Shown here piece after piece: positions 36,801-48,464 of a stretch of 64,000 nt of DNA. Each line of letters starts with the position of its first letter. Within the stretch, counting starts at the first letter, position 1. The notes beneath the pieces were generated by a model. The model was given only the letters and a program-made list of their open reading frames with translations, did not search any database and was not told where the DNA came from. Location: NCBI GenBank assembly GCA_013398015.1, contig VZRR01012891.1, forward strand, positions 74,191 through 138,190, in the 5' to 3' direction. This DNA is from Oreocharis arfaki (taxonomy: Eukaryota; Chordata; Aves; Passeriformes; Paramythiidae). The position numbers and the translations under genes are program-made.

Positions 36801-39782
36801 AAGGGCTGGGTGCTGAGAGCAGGTCAGCTCCCAGCACTGCAGCGAGGTGTTCCATTAGTAAATACCAGTTTTAACCCCAGCCTAATTAATAGAATTCATA
36901 ATTTATTGTTTCATCATCTGGTCCAGCTCAGCATCCCTGGGATTTCAAGGGACGTGAAGTGTGGAAACCTGTCCTGACAGGAAAGAAAGAAAGGCTTGTA
37001 GGAAACAATGGTTGTCTTGTGGGAAGATTTTAAATATATGCAGCTGATCCCATGGGAACTGCTGTAGTCTATTCACCCTGGGTGAAAATGATGCTCTCTC
37101 AACATAATCTTTAATCCTTTTCTTTCACTGAAAAATGCGAGAACTTTATTTCCAAGTTTTGAAAGAATGCTCTGTTTTAGGGAGCAAATGCTTTCCAAGC
37201 ATTAAAATAAAATAAATTGTTATTGGTGCAACGCAGAGGGGAAAGGTTCTCTGAAATATCTTGTAATGTTCTGTCCATGAATTGCATATGTGGATGTTCT
37301 TGGGAAATGTATCCAGGCTTTTTTTTCCCTGGGGGGGGTGCAGGGGGGAAGGAAGTATCCAGCAGTCTTGGCAATGTCACAAACTTCTGTAACTCTTTGA
37401 GACAGAAATTCCACAAAGCTTTTTCTCCTAAGATGGGGAAGAAGAATTTCAACAGAAGGGAATTCTACCTGAAATTCAAAGTTTTCTTTGAAGATGATTC
37501 TAATCTTCCTGCTATTCGTGGAAAAGGAAACTAAAAGTAAATATGCAGTTGTTGCAAACATCTATCCCCAGAGCATGGCAATCCAAACCTGCTCTGTTCA
37601 CTCCCTGCACGTGTGAATAACATCAGCCCTGGAGGGCTCAGCAGAGCTGCTCTCCTGGCCTTTAAGAGCCCAAGTCCTGAAGATCAAACCCTGTTTGGTG
37701 AAAACCAATCATTCCTGGAGCAGTCCTGAGGGGGATTTTACAGTCTGGAAAGGCAAAGAGTCACTAACACTATTTTCCTTCTGTTTTCCTCCAGTGCTTT
37801 TCATCCAAGGCATCCAAAGCACTCTGCATAATCCACGTGTTAAGCATGGCAGCATGGCTGCGAGGTAAGGAAATGGAGTTCTGGTTCCTTTTCAAGGTCA
37901 CTCAAAGCTCGGGGCTGTGCTGTGCCCCAGATGACCACGGTAAAGCAACAGCTCCCAGTTCTCTAACACGAGTCTCTCCAGTTCAAGGGAATTCCCAGAT
38001 CACTTTCCTCTCCCGTGTAATTTACTGGACACTCTAAGTTACTTTTTTGAACCTGATGCTCATCCCATACCTTTTAGATTTTTGAAGATTTCAGGAAACG
38101 AGCATGGCCTTGTGTTTATCAAAGCTTTGGCACCTGTGGTGGCTCAGCCCTTTTGTGGGGAATAAGAAATTCCGTGTGGGAGTTGTGCTGCAGCATCTGA
38201 GGAGAACCAGGTGTGGTGCCCATGGCAAACTGGGTGTCACAGAGGGTGGGGGCTCTGGGAAGTGCTGAATGGATTGGATTCCCTTGGCAGCCCTGGCTGG
38301 GCTGGGTTGGGAGCATCCCTGTCCTCGCTGCAGCTCCAGCAAGGGAGAAACCAGAAGATCCTGGAAGGTTTGCTTAAGATGAATGGCAGTGGTGTGAGCT
38401 CCCTAAAAGTCCTTAAACAGAGTGAAGGCTTTCCTGATGTATGTTGTGTAGCACAGAACTAGATAAAAAATGTTATTGCACAATTCTTTGAAGGTTGTGC
38501 TTCTGTTTCCAGAGGGATAACACCCACAAAATCAAGCAGCTGGATTTACATTTCAAGTCCTTTGGAAGTTAAGGAAATTATTTTCTTGTAGAATTTCCTT
38601 CACTATAAATATATTTTTAAAAAATTATATTCTCCCTTTTTGGTTTAAAAGATTTTTTTTCCCTTGTCCTTCTAATGTCATTCTGCAGGAGCTGAGCTCC
38701 TGATAAACTGTAAGGCTCAGCCTTTCAGCTCAAGTTCAATTGGCTTTTGGATGCCTGTAGGTCCAGCTGCACTTTTACATGGAATTTTTATTGTTAATCT
38801 TCTAGTATTGGGGGAATTATTTTGCAAACAGACCAATTCAGTAGCTTCAAGCTCTGAAACCTGTCAGGCTGGCTTTTATTCTGATTGCTTCTGATAAGGA
38901 GCTTTGGTAGGAATGCTGTGCCTGCAGCAAGCGGAGAGACTCACCTTGGAGGGGAACAGCTTCAAGGTCCCAGGGAATGGGTGGCTCTTTCAGCTTGGCA
39001 TGAAAAGGGAAACGAGGTGTTGAAAACCAGATCAAACCTTGGAATTAATGTGGGACTGCACCAGAAGCAGTGGAAGTGGTTTGTGTTATAAGCTGAGGGT
39101 TTTTTCCTGCTAAACGATGACTTGAAGTTTGTTACAAGCACTGGAGTTCCGGCTTTGTTCCCCACGTTTTGGCCTTGGAAAGGTGTGGATTCCTGCTGAG
39201 ACTCCCCTCAGATGCAGTGCCAGTGGGGCTCCAGGCAGGATGGACAAACTTTGGCAAAACCCTTTGCTCTTCCATTCCTTCTGTACATGGGACACAAATA
39301 CAGTGAGTGAGAAAACTCTGATGGGGGGTGTGGAATCGAGGTGATGTAGGCTCAAGGAGATGAGACACCTCAGGAATTACACTCTGAAGCAATTTTATTG
39401 CCCAACTTGACCCTTTAAAAAAAGAAAGTTTAAAATTGACATTTTATAAGACACATGATTTGTTTTCCCTTTTGCCTGGTGCCTGCTACCTATTAATAGC
39501 AAATCTTGTAGTGAACAAGGAAATGCTTAAGGAAAAATTCTTTTTAATGCTGATGCAAGGAAAGCATTTCCAGCACTGTTACACAATGTAAGCATTAAGA
39601 GGATTTGCTATAATTCCATTTCAAAGAGCTCACAATAAATAAATAAATGGATTTTTTTTCTGCATTATCCTGAATGTCTATAAAACTCACATAAAATTGT
39701 TCAGGTAGAGCTCAGGACCTCTCTGAGAAGCTCCTCTGCAGGAGCACACCCAGGGGAGGATCATTTGCAACAGGCCAAGGAT
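33833..39782. other. gene-free DNA; CpG-retaining stretch near 35040-35460
   Basis: No exon was recognised. At about 35060-35455 unique sequence keeps many CpGs within an otherwise AT-rich context (CGTATCGAGC, CACTCGAGC, TTTTCGCGAGG), which is uncommon in intergenic DNA. It could be a conserved element or an unrecognised 5' exon of VEPH1. Confidence 0.35.
39637..39652. repeat. short (AAAT)n microsatellite
   Basis: AATAAATAAATAAATGG, about three to four units. Confidence 0.7.
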
Positions 39783-39845
39783 CAGGGAATATCCTGAGCT
39801 GGAAGGGACCCAGGAGGACGATGAAGCCCAGCTCCTGCAGAACGG
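39783..39845 (-). mobile_element. CR1 LINE 3' end remnant
   Basis: Reversed remnant: CAGGGAATATCCTGAGCTGG then 'aagggacccaggaggacgatgaagcccagc'. Confidence 0.7.
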
Positions 39846-40837
39846 GCTGCTGTGTTTCAGAGCAGCTGATCAAAGGGAGGGCTCAATGGACATTCCTTCC
39901 TGGAGCACTTTTCTACATGGTGTGGGCACATTTTGTTGTGCTGCTCCTGAGGGTCATGTTAAAAGCCAAAGCAAACCTCAGACCCTCTTTTGAGCTCATG
40001 TAAAGGCTACAGAACGACAGCATTTATTCCTTTGGCCAGGAAATCTCCTCTCCAGCAAGGCTGTTCACTTGTTCTCTTTCTTTCAAACAGTGCAAGCTTA
40101 CTGAGGGCTTTTTCCCCTCCTTCCCAGGGAAGGATAGCTTTCCACTAACACAGAGAGTTCTGTTTCCTCTATTAAAAACAACTGCCCTCAAGTGGAGCAG
40201 GCTTTGTATTTTGCCCTGGAAACAGAGCAGCTCATTCAGAGATAAGGCCTCCCTGCATTTGGGTTCCTTCAGTCACCTGACGGAGCCCGTGGGTAACTTT
40301 TAGGCTGCTTTAGTCTGCATTCCTGGGATGCCTTCCCCGTGGCACCGCAATTAACAGCTCCAGGATCCTTGCCTGCCACCTGCTTCCCGGCTTTCTGCTG
40401 CCCGTGCCCCCGAGTGCTGCCCGGGGGGAGAGGAGAACAGGCTTTGTCCCCAGAGCACCTGTACCCATCCCTGAGGATGGCCTGGGGCAATCCCGAACAG
40501 GTAAAAAATCGGGGGCTTTTTGAACTTTTATTTTTGAACTTGGGAATGGCTGAGTGTGAGCAGGGTGTGAGGATCTGAGCTCACACCATCCCTGTGGCTC
40601 AGTGGTGGGTGATCTGTGCACCGTGTGCCTTGGGGTTTGCAATCTTAGCTCCTTTCTGCTTCTGCCTGGTGAAATTGGGAGTCCCGTGGAATGGTATTGA
40701 TAGAGGTGGGGAAATTAAAACAGCCCTGCCTTGTGGTGTTATCAAGTGCAATGTATTGTCTGTTCAAATAGAGATTCTTTCAGGGACTTGTTTCCAGAAG
40801 GTTCTCAGTGTTTTGCATTGGTTTTGCCCCTTCTGCA
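39846..40837. other. gene-free DNA upstream of VEPH1
   Basis: A mildly GC-rich block at 40270-40500 contains open frames without recognisable homology. It may lie in the first intron or promoter region of VEPH1. The 5' non-coding exon of VEPH1 could not be placed. Confidence 0.35.
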
Positions 40838-40988
40838 GATGCCCCAACCCTGGCAGTGTTCAAAGCCAGGCTGGATAAGGCCATGGGCGACCTGGGCTAG
40901 TGGGAGGTGGCCCTGCCCATGGCAGGGGGCTGAGACTGCATGGGCTTTGAGGTCCCTCCCAACTCCTTAACTTCTGTGATTCTATTTG
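40838..40988 (+). mobile_element. CR1 LINE 3' fragment
   Basis: Contains 'tggcagtgttcaaagccaggctggata', GGAGGTGGCCCTGCCCATGG, 'ggctttgaggtccctcccaac' and an end in CTTCTGTGATTCTATT. Confidence 0.9.
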
Positions 40989-41762
40989 ACTCTTTTGTTT
41001 CCCCTGCAAAACAGCATGAAAAAAAGTAATGGGGATTAAGGATTCTCCTTATCCCGAATAATAATTTTAAGTGATATAGTTTGTGGCTTTGTGTGTCAAC
41101 TCAAGAGAAGAATCCAGAGGAGTTGACACCCAGAGTGAATCCATGTGGGACCTAACTCTAAGCAGAGTTTTGGGACTCAAGTGTAGGACACTTCCCAGTG
41201 TGTGAGCCTGGCCCTGCCTGGCTCAGCCTCCGCTCCCTTCCCCAGCCAAGGAGAAGTGCAGAGTTTCACCTCAGCCAAGGCTTAGTTTTACACGAGTTGA
41301 AAAGACCCCAGGGATCATTTTGGCAAGAAAAATGACATTTTTTTGTAAACAAAACTCGTTATCTTCTCAATGTTGCTAATAATGTTTTTCTGGAGCCAAG
41401 ACACAACAACCCAGAAAACAAAGGAAGAGGCTTCGCTCTCCTCCTCGAGCTCGGCTCCTGACCAGGGAAAGGGTTTGGAGCCCTCATCCGCTGGTCCAGT
41501 CACCAGCCTGCTCAGGTGACATGCACTGAAAGGAAGAAAACCTTGGGTTCAGTTATTATGTATTTTTTAATCTAATTTTTAGCTATTTAGTGTTTGAAGG
41601 TAAAAATTTCACACAGTTCACGAATGTGCTTGAGGATGTCCCTGGGTCAGGGGGTCCTGTCTGATGCTTTCACATGCACTTAAAAATCTTTGCTGAACTG
41701 GAATATGTTAATCAAGGCATTTGCTAATTTTCTTCTTTTTTTTTGTTATTGTTTACTTTTAG

Positions 41763-41905
41763 GCTGGGGCCAAGGAAGCCTTGAAATACAGCCCAGATTT
41801 ATCCTACATATTAAACTGATCGCTCCTGCCCAGGATTGTTCCCGTTTTGTCCCTGCCTGAGCGCTCTGTGCCCATGGTGCCTGCAGAGGGGGGCTGAGCA
41901 GGGCC
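41763..41905 (+). other. VEPH1: VEPH1 5' UTR part of the first coding exon, with a uORF
   Basis: A long pyrimidine tract ending TTGTTTACTTTTAG at 41762 is a strong splice acceptor, so the exon should begin at 41763 and an upstream non-coding exon must exist. A short upstream frame, ATG at 41874 to TGA at 41897 (seven codons plus stop), lies 8 bases before the VEPH1 start and could dampen translation. Confidence 0.65.
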
Positions 41906-42043
41906 ATGCATCATCTCTTTGGGCTGGTTTTGGCACAGAAGGACCTTTCCCGAGCAGGGGATCTCTTCTCCCTGGAGGATGCCGAGATCGAAGGAAGCCT
42001 CTCTGAAGCTCTTGAACAGATCAGGATCATTAGTTCAGCTGCA
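41906..42043 (+). CDS. VEPH1: VEPH1 coding exon 1 (start codon)
   Basis: VEPH1 is the vertebrate homologue of Drosophila melted, a membrane-associated protein with a C-terminal PH domain. The fly protein is linked to TOR/FOXO signalling, and the vertebrate one is reported to restrain TGF-beta/SMAD signalling. This exon gives 46 codons from ATG. The N-terminus MHHLFGLVLAQKDLSRAGDL closely matches what I recall of the human protein, as does EALEQIRIISS at the end. The donor GTGAGT follows directly in phase 0. The window holds five coding exons, 302 codons in all, out of a protein I recall as about 830 residues. The PH domain and the remaining exons lie beyond the right edge. PTX3 is nested antisense in intron 3. 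Confidence 0.95.
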
Positions 42044-42516
42044 GTGAGTGAACTGTTGTCCTTCATAATTTTTCATGAGATTAAATAGATTGTATAAATA
42101 AAGGTGGGGACATAATTTAAATTTCTGATAAGACTTGAAGAGCAAAGTGTAAGATTTAAAAATGTGGTGACAAAATCCTGTTCCCACCACCTTGATTTCC
42201 TTCAAAACAGCTCATGAAGATGGTAATAGAATATACTGCAACCCAGGACAAAAGATATTTCAAGTTCATCTTTATAATGATTTTTATTAAATAGTTATTT
42301 AAAGCATATTAAAGATTAAATGAGATTTCAGGGGTCCATACCTTCACTGTAGTAAGAATTAAGACCTCTGGGATGACAAATTCCAGAGTTTAATCACACT
42401 GAGCATTCGTTGTAAAGGTGGATGTGGGAAAATGGACAGTGGACTGCTACAAAAACTTAACTTTGTGGGGTCCTGGCAAACCAATTCATTGGCAAACATC
42501 CTCTCCTGTGCCCCAG
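42044..42516 (+). other. VEPH1: VEPH1 intron 1 (between coding exons 1 and 2)
   Basis: 473 bases, AT-rich, GTGAGT to CCCCAG. Nothing else is seen in it. Confidence 0.85.
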
Positions 42517-42732
42517 GACTACCAGACCAACGACAACGACCAGGCTGTGGTGGAGATCTGCATCACCCGGATCACCACGGCCATCCGGGAAACCGCGTCC
42601 ATCGAGAAGCACGGCAAAGCCCTGGTGGCTCTCTGGGAGTCCTGTCTGGAGCACAACCTGAAGCCCTCGGGGAAAGACGAGGACGCCCCGCATGCCAAAA
42701 TTGCATCTGACATCATGAGCTGCATCTTGCAG
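42517..42732 (+). CDS. VEPH1: VEPH1 coding exon 2
   Basis: 216 bases, 72 codons, phase 0 at both ends, acceptor TGTGCCCCAG and donor GTAGAA. It reads DYQTNDNDQAVVEICITRIT through ESCLEHNLK to ASDIMSCILQ. This is the strongly conserved N-terminal melted-type region, predicted to be helical-repeat-like. No disruption. Confidence 0.95.
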
Positions 42733-42902
42733 GTAGAACTGGGCTGGAAGCCAGCGAGCTCTGTGCGCTCACTGCCGATTCAGTGCTATTCTTTAAAATG
42801 CTGTTGTAACTCTTTCTTTGGGTGCTTGTGAGGGGTTGCGTTTAAAATTAAGAGCTTGGGGAATCGCACCGTTACTGATTCCTCCTGTCCATTGAGGTAG
42901 CT

Positions 42903-43062
42903 CATAGAATCATGGAATGGTTTGGGTTGGAAGGGCCTCAAAGCCCACCCAGTGCCACCCCTGCCATGGGCAGGGACGCCTTCCACTGTCCCAGGCTGCT
43001 CCAAGCCCCGTCCAGCCTGGCCTTGGACACTGCCAGGGATCCAGGGGCAGTCACAGCTGAGT
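42903..43062 (-). mobile_element. CR1 LINE 3' fragment in VEPH1 intron 2
   Basis: Reversed tail: AATCATGGAATGGTTTGGGT, 'gggcagggacgccttccactgtcccaggctgc', then 'ccagggatccaggggcagtcacagctg'. Confidence 0.92.
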
Positions 43063-44321
43063 TACAAAAGTACATTTACTGCTCCCTGAAACAGAGCTGT
43101 TATTGGCAAGATCCTGTGCATTAAAAAAAAAGAGGTATAAAATGAGGTTTTACAGCAGATGTGGGGGACAGTTGGAACAATAATGAATATCTGCCAGCTG
43201 GGTTGGATCTCAGGCAGGTCTCTGTTGATATCAGCAGCAGGGAGGTCCCCAAGGTTTGCAAACATCACTGTATCACTTTATTGAAATCTGCTCTTCATTG
43301 TCACCTCCACATTTTCTAAGTGTGCCTTCCTGCCCTGATGTTTATCATGGAACAAATGAAACCTTTCTCCTTCCCTCTGAATTCAAACCTTTTCTTAACT
43401 AAGGATTTTATCTTTATTGTTAGAGGGGGGATAAAAAAGAACTGTTTTTTTGAATTTTCTTAGATCTTTTAAATCCTAGTCAGAGAGCCAAGCCTTATCT
43501 TCCCATTCTTTGTGTGGAGTAGCAGAGCAATAACTTGGAGCAGCATTTGGCTCCTGCTCCGTGGTGTCTCAGCCAAACATAACGAGGCATTATGTTGATT
43601 TAAACATGCTGCTGCAGAAAGCTCCATTTATTTGAAGGGCTTTTCTCATTAAAGGTGCAGCTCTTGGTCGTATGGCAGCTGCCAGAATTACCCATCTTGA
43701 CACCAAGGGGTGGCTGCAGCCCCTTCTTCCTCAGGGGTCTCTGGGAGGGAGGTGTCCACTGCTTGGCAAGTCTCTGTTCCAAGGAAAAGTCCTCAGAGCC
43801 ACTTAAACTCTGTGGAATAACAGATTTGGGGTTTTCTCAGTCTAAATTTATTCTATTCAGAGCTGCTCCAGAATGAAAGTCCAGAAAGTCTTTCTGCCTT
43901 CCTTTGCACTGTTCTGTTGCTGTCTGAAACATCTGGGTTCCAGGGGTTGCCTGGGATTTCAGCTGCTAATTAAGCATAATCACATTGCAGGATTATTTTC
44001 AGAGACAGAGATGTGCTCCAGTTTCAAAGAGCTGCTCAGAACTGACTGGAGAGCACAGCACTGGTTAAGGAGGCTCCAGAGGGAATGCAGGTCCTCAGTT
44101 ACACACAAACGTGTCCTGCTGGTGTGGGAATTCAGCAGGCAATGGGGGTGTGTGGTTTGTACACACAATTTGCTGTATAAATAACAGCAGAAAACCTTCT
44201 CTGACCTTGATTCAAAACCCAGGTGTACACTCAGGGACCCTGGGATTCCTGAAGCTTGGAGCCATTTTAGGGAGAGGAGTTTGCAGTCCTGAAGAATCTC
44301 AGTGTTCGGAGAAATTGGCTG

Positions 44322-44494
44322 GAGCTTCCCAGAGAGGCTGTGGCTGCCTCTGGATCCCTGGCAGTGCCCAAAGCCAGGCTGGACGGGGCTTGGAGGGACC
44401 TGGGACAGTGGAAGGTGTCCCTGCCCATGGCAGGGGGTGGCACTGGGTGAGCTTTAAGGACCTTTCCAACCCAAACCATTCTGGGATTCTGTGA
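44322..44494 (+). mobile_element. CR1 LINE 3' fragment in VEPH1 intron 2
   Basis: Contains CCCAGAGAGGCTGTGGCTGC, 'aaagccaggctggacggggcttgg', 'gtgagctttaaggacctttccaaccc' and GGGATTCTGTGA. Confidence 0.92.
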
Positions 44495-45012
44495 GCTGAA
44501 ATAAAAAAAGGAAATCCTAATGATTACAGAATAATTATTGATCAATACTAAAGCTATTACACTGTGAGCAAGTTTCCCAGTGCAGTTACTGGGACTGGCT
44601 GCTCCAAGGTGCTTCCTGTGCTTTGGGATGATGGATACAGCCTCTGTCTTCCCAGGGAGCACCAAAACAAAATGTCTTGTCAGAAATGTTAACATTTAGT
44701 TAGTGCACTTCATATCTTAGATATTTTCTTTATGTTTATTTATATTTATGCACCACATATTTTATCAGTGCACTTCTGCTTCCTCTAGCAGAAGACTAAA
44801 ATAGGGCTATTCTTAACATTTCCTGCTGCAGTAGTTTTAAATTTCTGTATTTGCTCTTTCTTTGGTGCCTGCCTTCACTGATGCTACCAAAACGTGGCCT
44901 TCCTTGACAGGTTTTTTGCTCTTTTCCCCTTGTTGCTTTGTCTTTCGTTTCCCTACTCAGCCCAGCACGAGACTTTTATATAAATCTTTTTTTTTCCCCC
45001 ATGTTTTTGCAG

Positions 45013-45187
45013 AATTACAACCGGCCTCCAGTGATGGCCTTGGCCGTGCCAGTGGCAGTGAAATTCCTGCAGAGGGGCAATAAGGAGCTGTGCAGGAACA
45101 TGTCCAGTTACCTGTCCTTGGCTGCCATCGCCAAGGCAGAGCTGCTGGCTGAGCACACAGAAACCATTGTCAGGAGTGTCCTTCAAG
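45013..45187 (+). CDS. VEPH1: VEPH1 coding exon 3
   Basis: 175 bases, 58 codons plus one base, acceptor TTTTTGCAG and donor GTAGGC. It reads NYNRPPVMALAVPVAVKFLQ, then GNKELCRNMSSYLSLAAIAK and ETIVRSVLQ, with a split Gly codon shared with the next exon. Very high similarity to the mammalian protein as recalled. No disruption. Confidence 0.95.
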
Positions 45188-46379
45188 GTAGGCCCACGCC
45201 AGAGTTTGGGTTTAGTCCAAGTGTGTGACCCTTAGATCAGTGGGGCTGTGCTGGGCATGTGTGGAACCATTATCTTACAGAATCAATCAGTCGTGAAGGG
45301 TGGGAAAGGCTCCAGGATCAATCCAAGCGTTAAACAAACCATGCATAAAACCAGAGGAGATGTATAAAGCAGACCAATGGAAATATCTATAAACGTGATC
45401 AAATGTATTAATCACACTCAAATCACAGACTGTATCAAGGAATATGTGAATTTACTGCACCTCTGGAGGTTTTGGTATGGATTGGCTGACCCACAGGGCA
45501 GGAAATACATCTGTCCTCGTTAATATTCCCTGCTAATGGACTCCAAATTATCAGCCCTGATATGAGGCACCAGCCATGGAGCTCTTATCCTTCCTCTTAG
45601 TGTCACTGGCAAGGCTCCAGAAGAGAAATGGGGATGAAATTAATCCCATTCTGTGGTGAAATAGTCAGATGGAAGATATAAAAGCTTTGTAGTGGTTCTT
45701 TAATTTTGCCTGTGTTATTAGCTTTATATAGAACAATGTTGCTAAGCTCTTTACTTTTTTTTTTTTGTGGTTTAAAAAGCCAAAAATATTCATTCCTCTA
45801 TAAAAGGAAGTCCAATTGAATTGGAGTAATAAAGTTCACAGTGTTTGTTGCAATACAGTGCTACTGCAGTGGTAAAATCACTGTTCCCCTTCAAGTAGGG
45901 GCTATAGCAGTAAGCAGCAATAACTAATTATTAAAAAAAACATTGTTACGAAGATGTTAAGCCCTCAAATTAAATGTGTGCATCCCGTATTCATTAATTT
46001 ATAAATTAATTTGTTCTTTTAAGACTGGTTATTTATGTGTTAACACATAAATTCGTGTGCATAACACATGTGTGCACACGTATTTATGTGTGCATTGCCA
46101 CTTGTAACTCCAGGGTAGGAACAGAAAGAAATAGCGAATATATTCACATTTCTGGGAAAAGTGATTCCCATCCACAGCTGAAGGTTTCAGCACGTCCGAG
46201 CTGTGTACTTGTGTCCTTCCACCAGCAGATGTTGCTGTGGATATCAGGTTTGGGAATTCCAGCCTGGAACGGGCCACTCGGAACAGGCAAAATGATTTGT
46301 TTTGTGCGGCGGCTTAATTACACTGCACACGGTCGGTGTTTGAGGCAGGAAAAGCTGCGTTTGCAGCAGGCTGAGAGCC

Positions 46380-47330
46380 GGTTTGCTGAGGGGACAGGGG
46401 GAGCAGGAGGCAGAGCTGCCGAGGGTGGATTTCCGAGGCAGGTTTTGGAGACAAAGCCGCGTTGTGGGGCTGCACAGACGGGGCTCGGCCTCGTGGCACC
46501 AGCCGCTGCAAACCTTGGCCCCTTGCCTGCAAATGTTGGAGGGGAACTGGAGTTTTTCATCACTCGGGGCAACCCTTCGGCTGCGTAACCCGGTTCTTAT
46601 CTCGTTAGCTAAAAAAAGAGCTCTTCACGAAGAGTTTGCCCGCTCTGCTCCAGTGAGCGCCAAGCCGGGCTGTGGGCGCCAAGCCGGGCTGTGGGCACCA
46701 AGCCGGGCTGTGGGCACCAAGCCGGGCTGTGGGCGCCAAGCCGGGCTGTGGGCACCAAGCCGGGCTGTGGGCACGCCCGTGCCGCGGGCCCTGCGCTGGC
46801 ACCGGGGGTCACACGGGTTTATTCCCCTTCCCCGGGGACAGAGACACCTCTGCCCTGTTGTAAGCCCGGAGTCCCGCGGCTGCTCCCCCCTCCCGAGGCG
46901 TTCCGGCATCCTGTGGTGCTGGGCCCTGGCTCAGCCCCGCTCCTTCATTCGCGTTGGCCGTGCAGGAGCCGGACTGCCGGGGCTTTTCCGAAACTGGAGC
47001 CCAAAGTCCCTCGGAATACAATTCCCTCGGTGTTTTCCACACTGTTGGCAAAGGAAAGCGTAGTTGGGTGAGGGAGGGAGGAAGGAGAGAAGTGTGCTGG
47101 TGGAGGTGGGTCGCGGTGCTGGGCTGTGGGAGAGCGGTGCTGCTCCCGGGAGCTGATGAGGGAAGAGCGGAGCGCTCGGGAACAGGGAAGTTTTCCAGCT
47201 GGGCCAGCGGGGATGGAAGTCCTGGGGGATGGAAGTCCGGGGATGGAAGTCCTGGCTTTGCTTTTGGTCCTCTGCCAGACCTGAGCAGAGACAGGAGGAG
47301 GCTCCTTCCAAGACAAAGCATTTCAGGTAT
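46380..47330. other. GC/CpG-rich block in VEPH1 intron 3
   Basis: CpG density rises well above the surrounding intron. Open frames on both strands reach 226-249 codons, but none resembles a known protein, and they follow from GC content and the tandem repeat. It could be a small intragenic CpG island or alternative promoter. Confidence 0.35.
46659..46776. repeat. 19-bp minisatellite, six units
   Basis: The unit CGCCAAGCCGGGCTGTGGG, or the variant CACCAAGCCGGGCTGTGGG, is repeated six times almost without change. Confidence 0.95.
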
Positions 47331-48464
47331 GAGCTGCAGTAAGAGGAGCAGCCAGGAAGGATTTCTGGGGATCTTTTTGAGGATTTTCCTCTTCCTGCTG
47401 CATTTCATGGACATTTGTTTCCACTTAATGGAGGGCACTGAACAGAGGGAGGATTTGAGAGGGGTTTTGCCCTTGCTCGATGCTGGGACCCCAAGTGTTC
47501 TTGTAACCCTGAAGATCTGGGTTTTGGCTGCCAGAGAGGGACAGAGGTAATATTTCATTGTTCTCTAGCTGAGGTTATTTGCAGATATTACTTAGCAAGG
47601 GATTTTTGTCAAGTTTACTGCCAAGCATTTAAAACTTAGATACATTTTTATTGCAGGGTAACAGGAGAAATTCCAGCAATCTTCCAGAGCAATTCTTTTT
47701 CCCTTAAATAAGCAGTGCTGCCAAAACTTTGGAGCAGGTCATATAACTTTAAGTATGAAGCACAACCCCCTTGAATTGCACAGGAAAGTGGAATTTACCT
47801 TTTTTTACTACTTTTGTATCCGGGCAGCAAGGATCTGTCATGGTCAGGAGGAAGTGTAGCAGCAACATGTCAAGAAATTTGTCAAAGTGTGTTCTTAGGA
47901 CATCTGTGGAGAATGAGAGAGATGTGGAAACATGGGAATAGAGAAGAAGGATGAGCTGCTTCCAGTGGGAACAGGAATTGCTTTGAATAAGACATCCCTC
48001 ATGATAACTTGTTCAGAGGTTTCAACAGGTAGCAAGTAAATGGTTCTTCTTGTAAATGGTTACATATCCAGTGAGTAGCTATTCATCATTCTCTGCTTGT
48101 GCTCTCTTTTCTACATAAAAATCATCACCAGCTCCCTGGCTCCCTGCAGCTGCGGTTGTGCTCTGTATCCAGCCCTAGGCTTATACTGGATTTGGGATAA
48201 GTTTGTGTGAGAGAGAAGAGAATCACTGGCACTGAGCAGCAATTCTGCCTTGTACAAACCCCCTGAGGGCAGCAAACAAATCCAAATGTACCTTAAAACC
48301 TGGCCCCAGAGGGCTGGGGTTGTGCATGGGGTCTCTCTGCTCCTGTGAGATGTTGCTATTTGTTTTCTCTATCAGCAGCTAAAACTGCATGGTTCAAAAC
48401 ATGGAAAAAGTCCCACTTGGGACTTGGTTCAGAATTTTGATTTATGAGGAGAGCAGAGAATTTT

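Larger units (their letters stand above)
42733..45012 (+). other. VEPH1: VEPH1 intron 2
   Basis: Donor GTAGAA, acceptor TTTTTTGCAG. It contains two CR1 tails of opposite orientation and no other recognisable exon. Confidence 0.85.
45188..48464 (+). other. VEPH1: VEPH1 intron 3, part upstream of PTX3
   Basis: No exon. AT-rich to about 46.2 kb, then a GC-rich, CpG-containing block at about 46.3-47.3 kb with a minisatellite, then ordinary intron sequence up to the PTX3 3' end. Confidence 0.6.

Noticed and set aside
46383..47558. Open frames of 226 and 249 codons in VEPH1 intron 3
   Set aside because: They overlap on opposite strands in a CpG-rich block containing a minisatellite. No homology was recognised.
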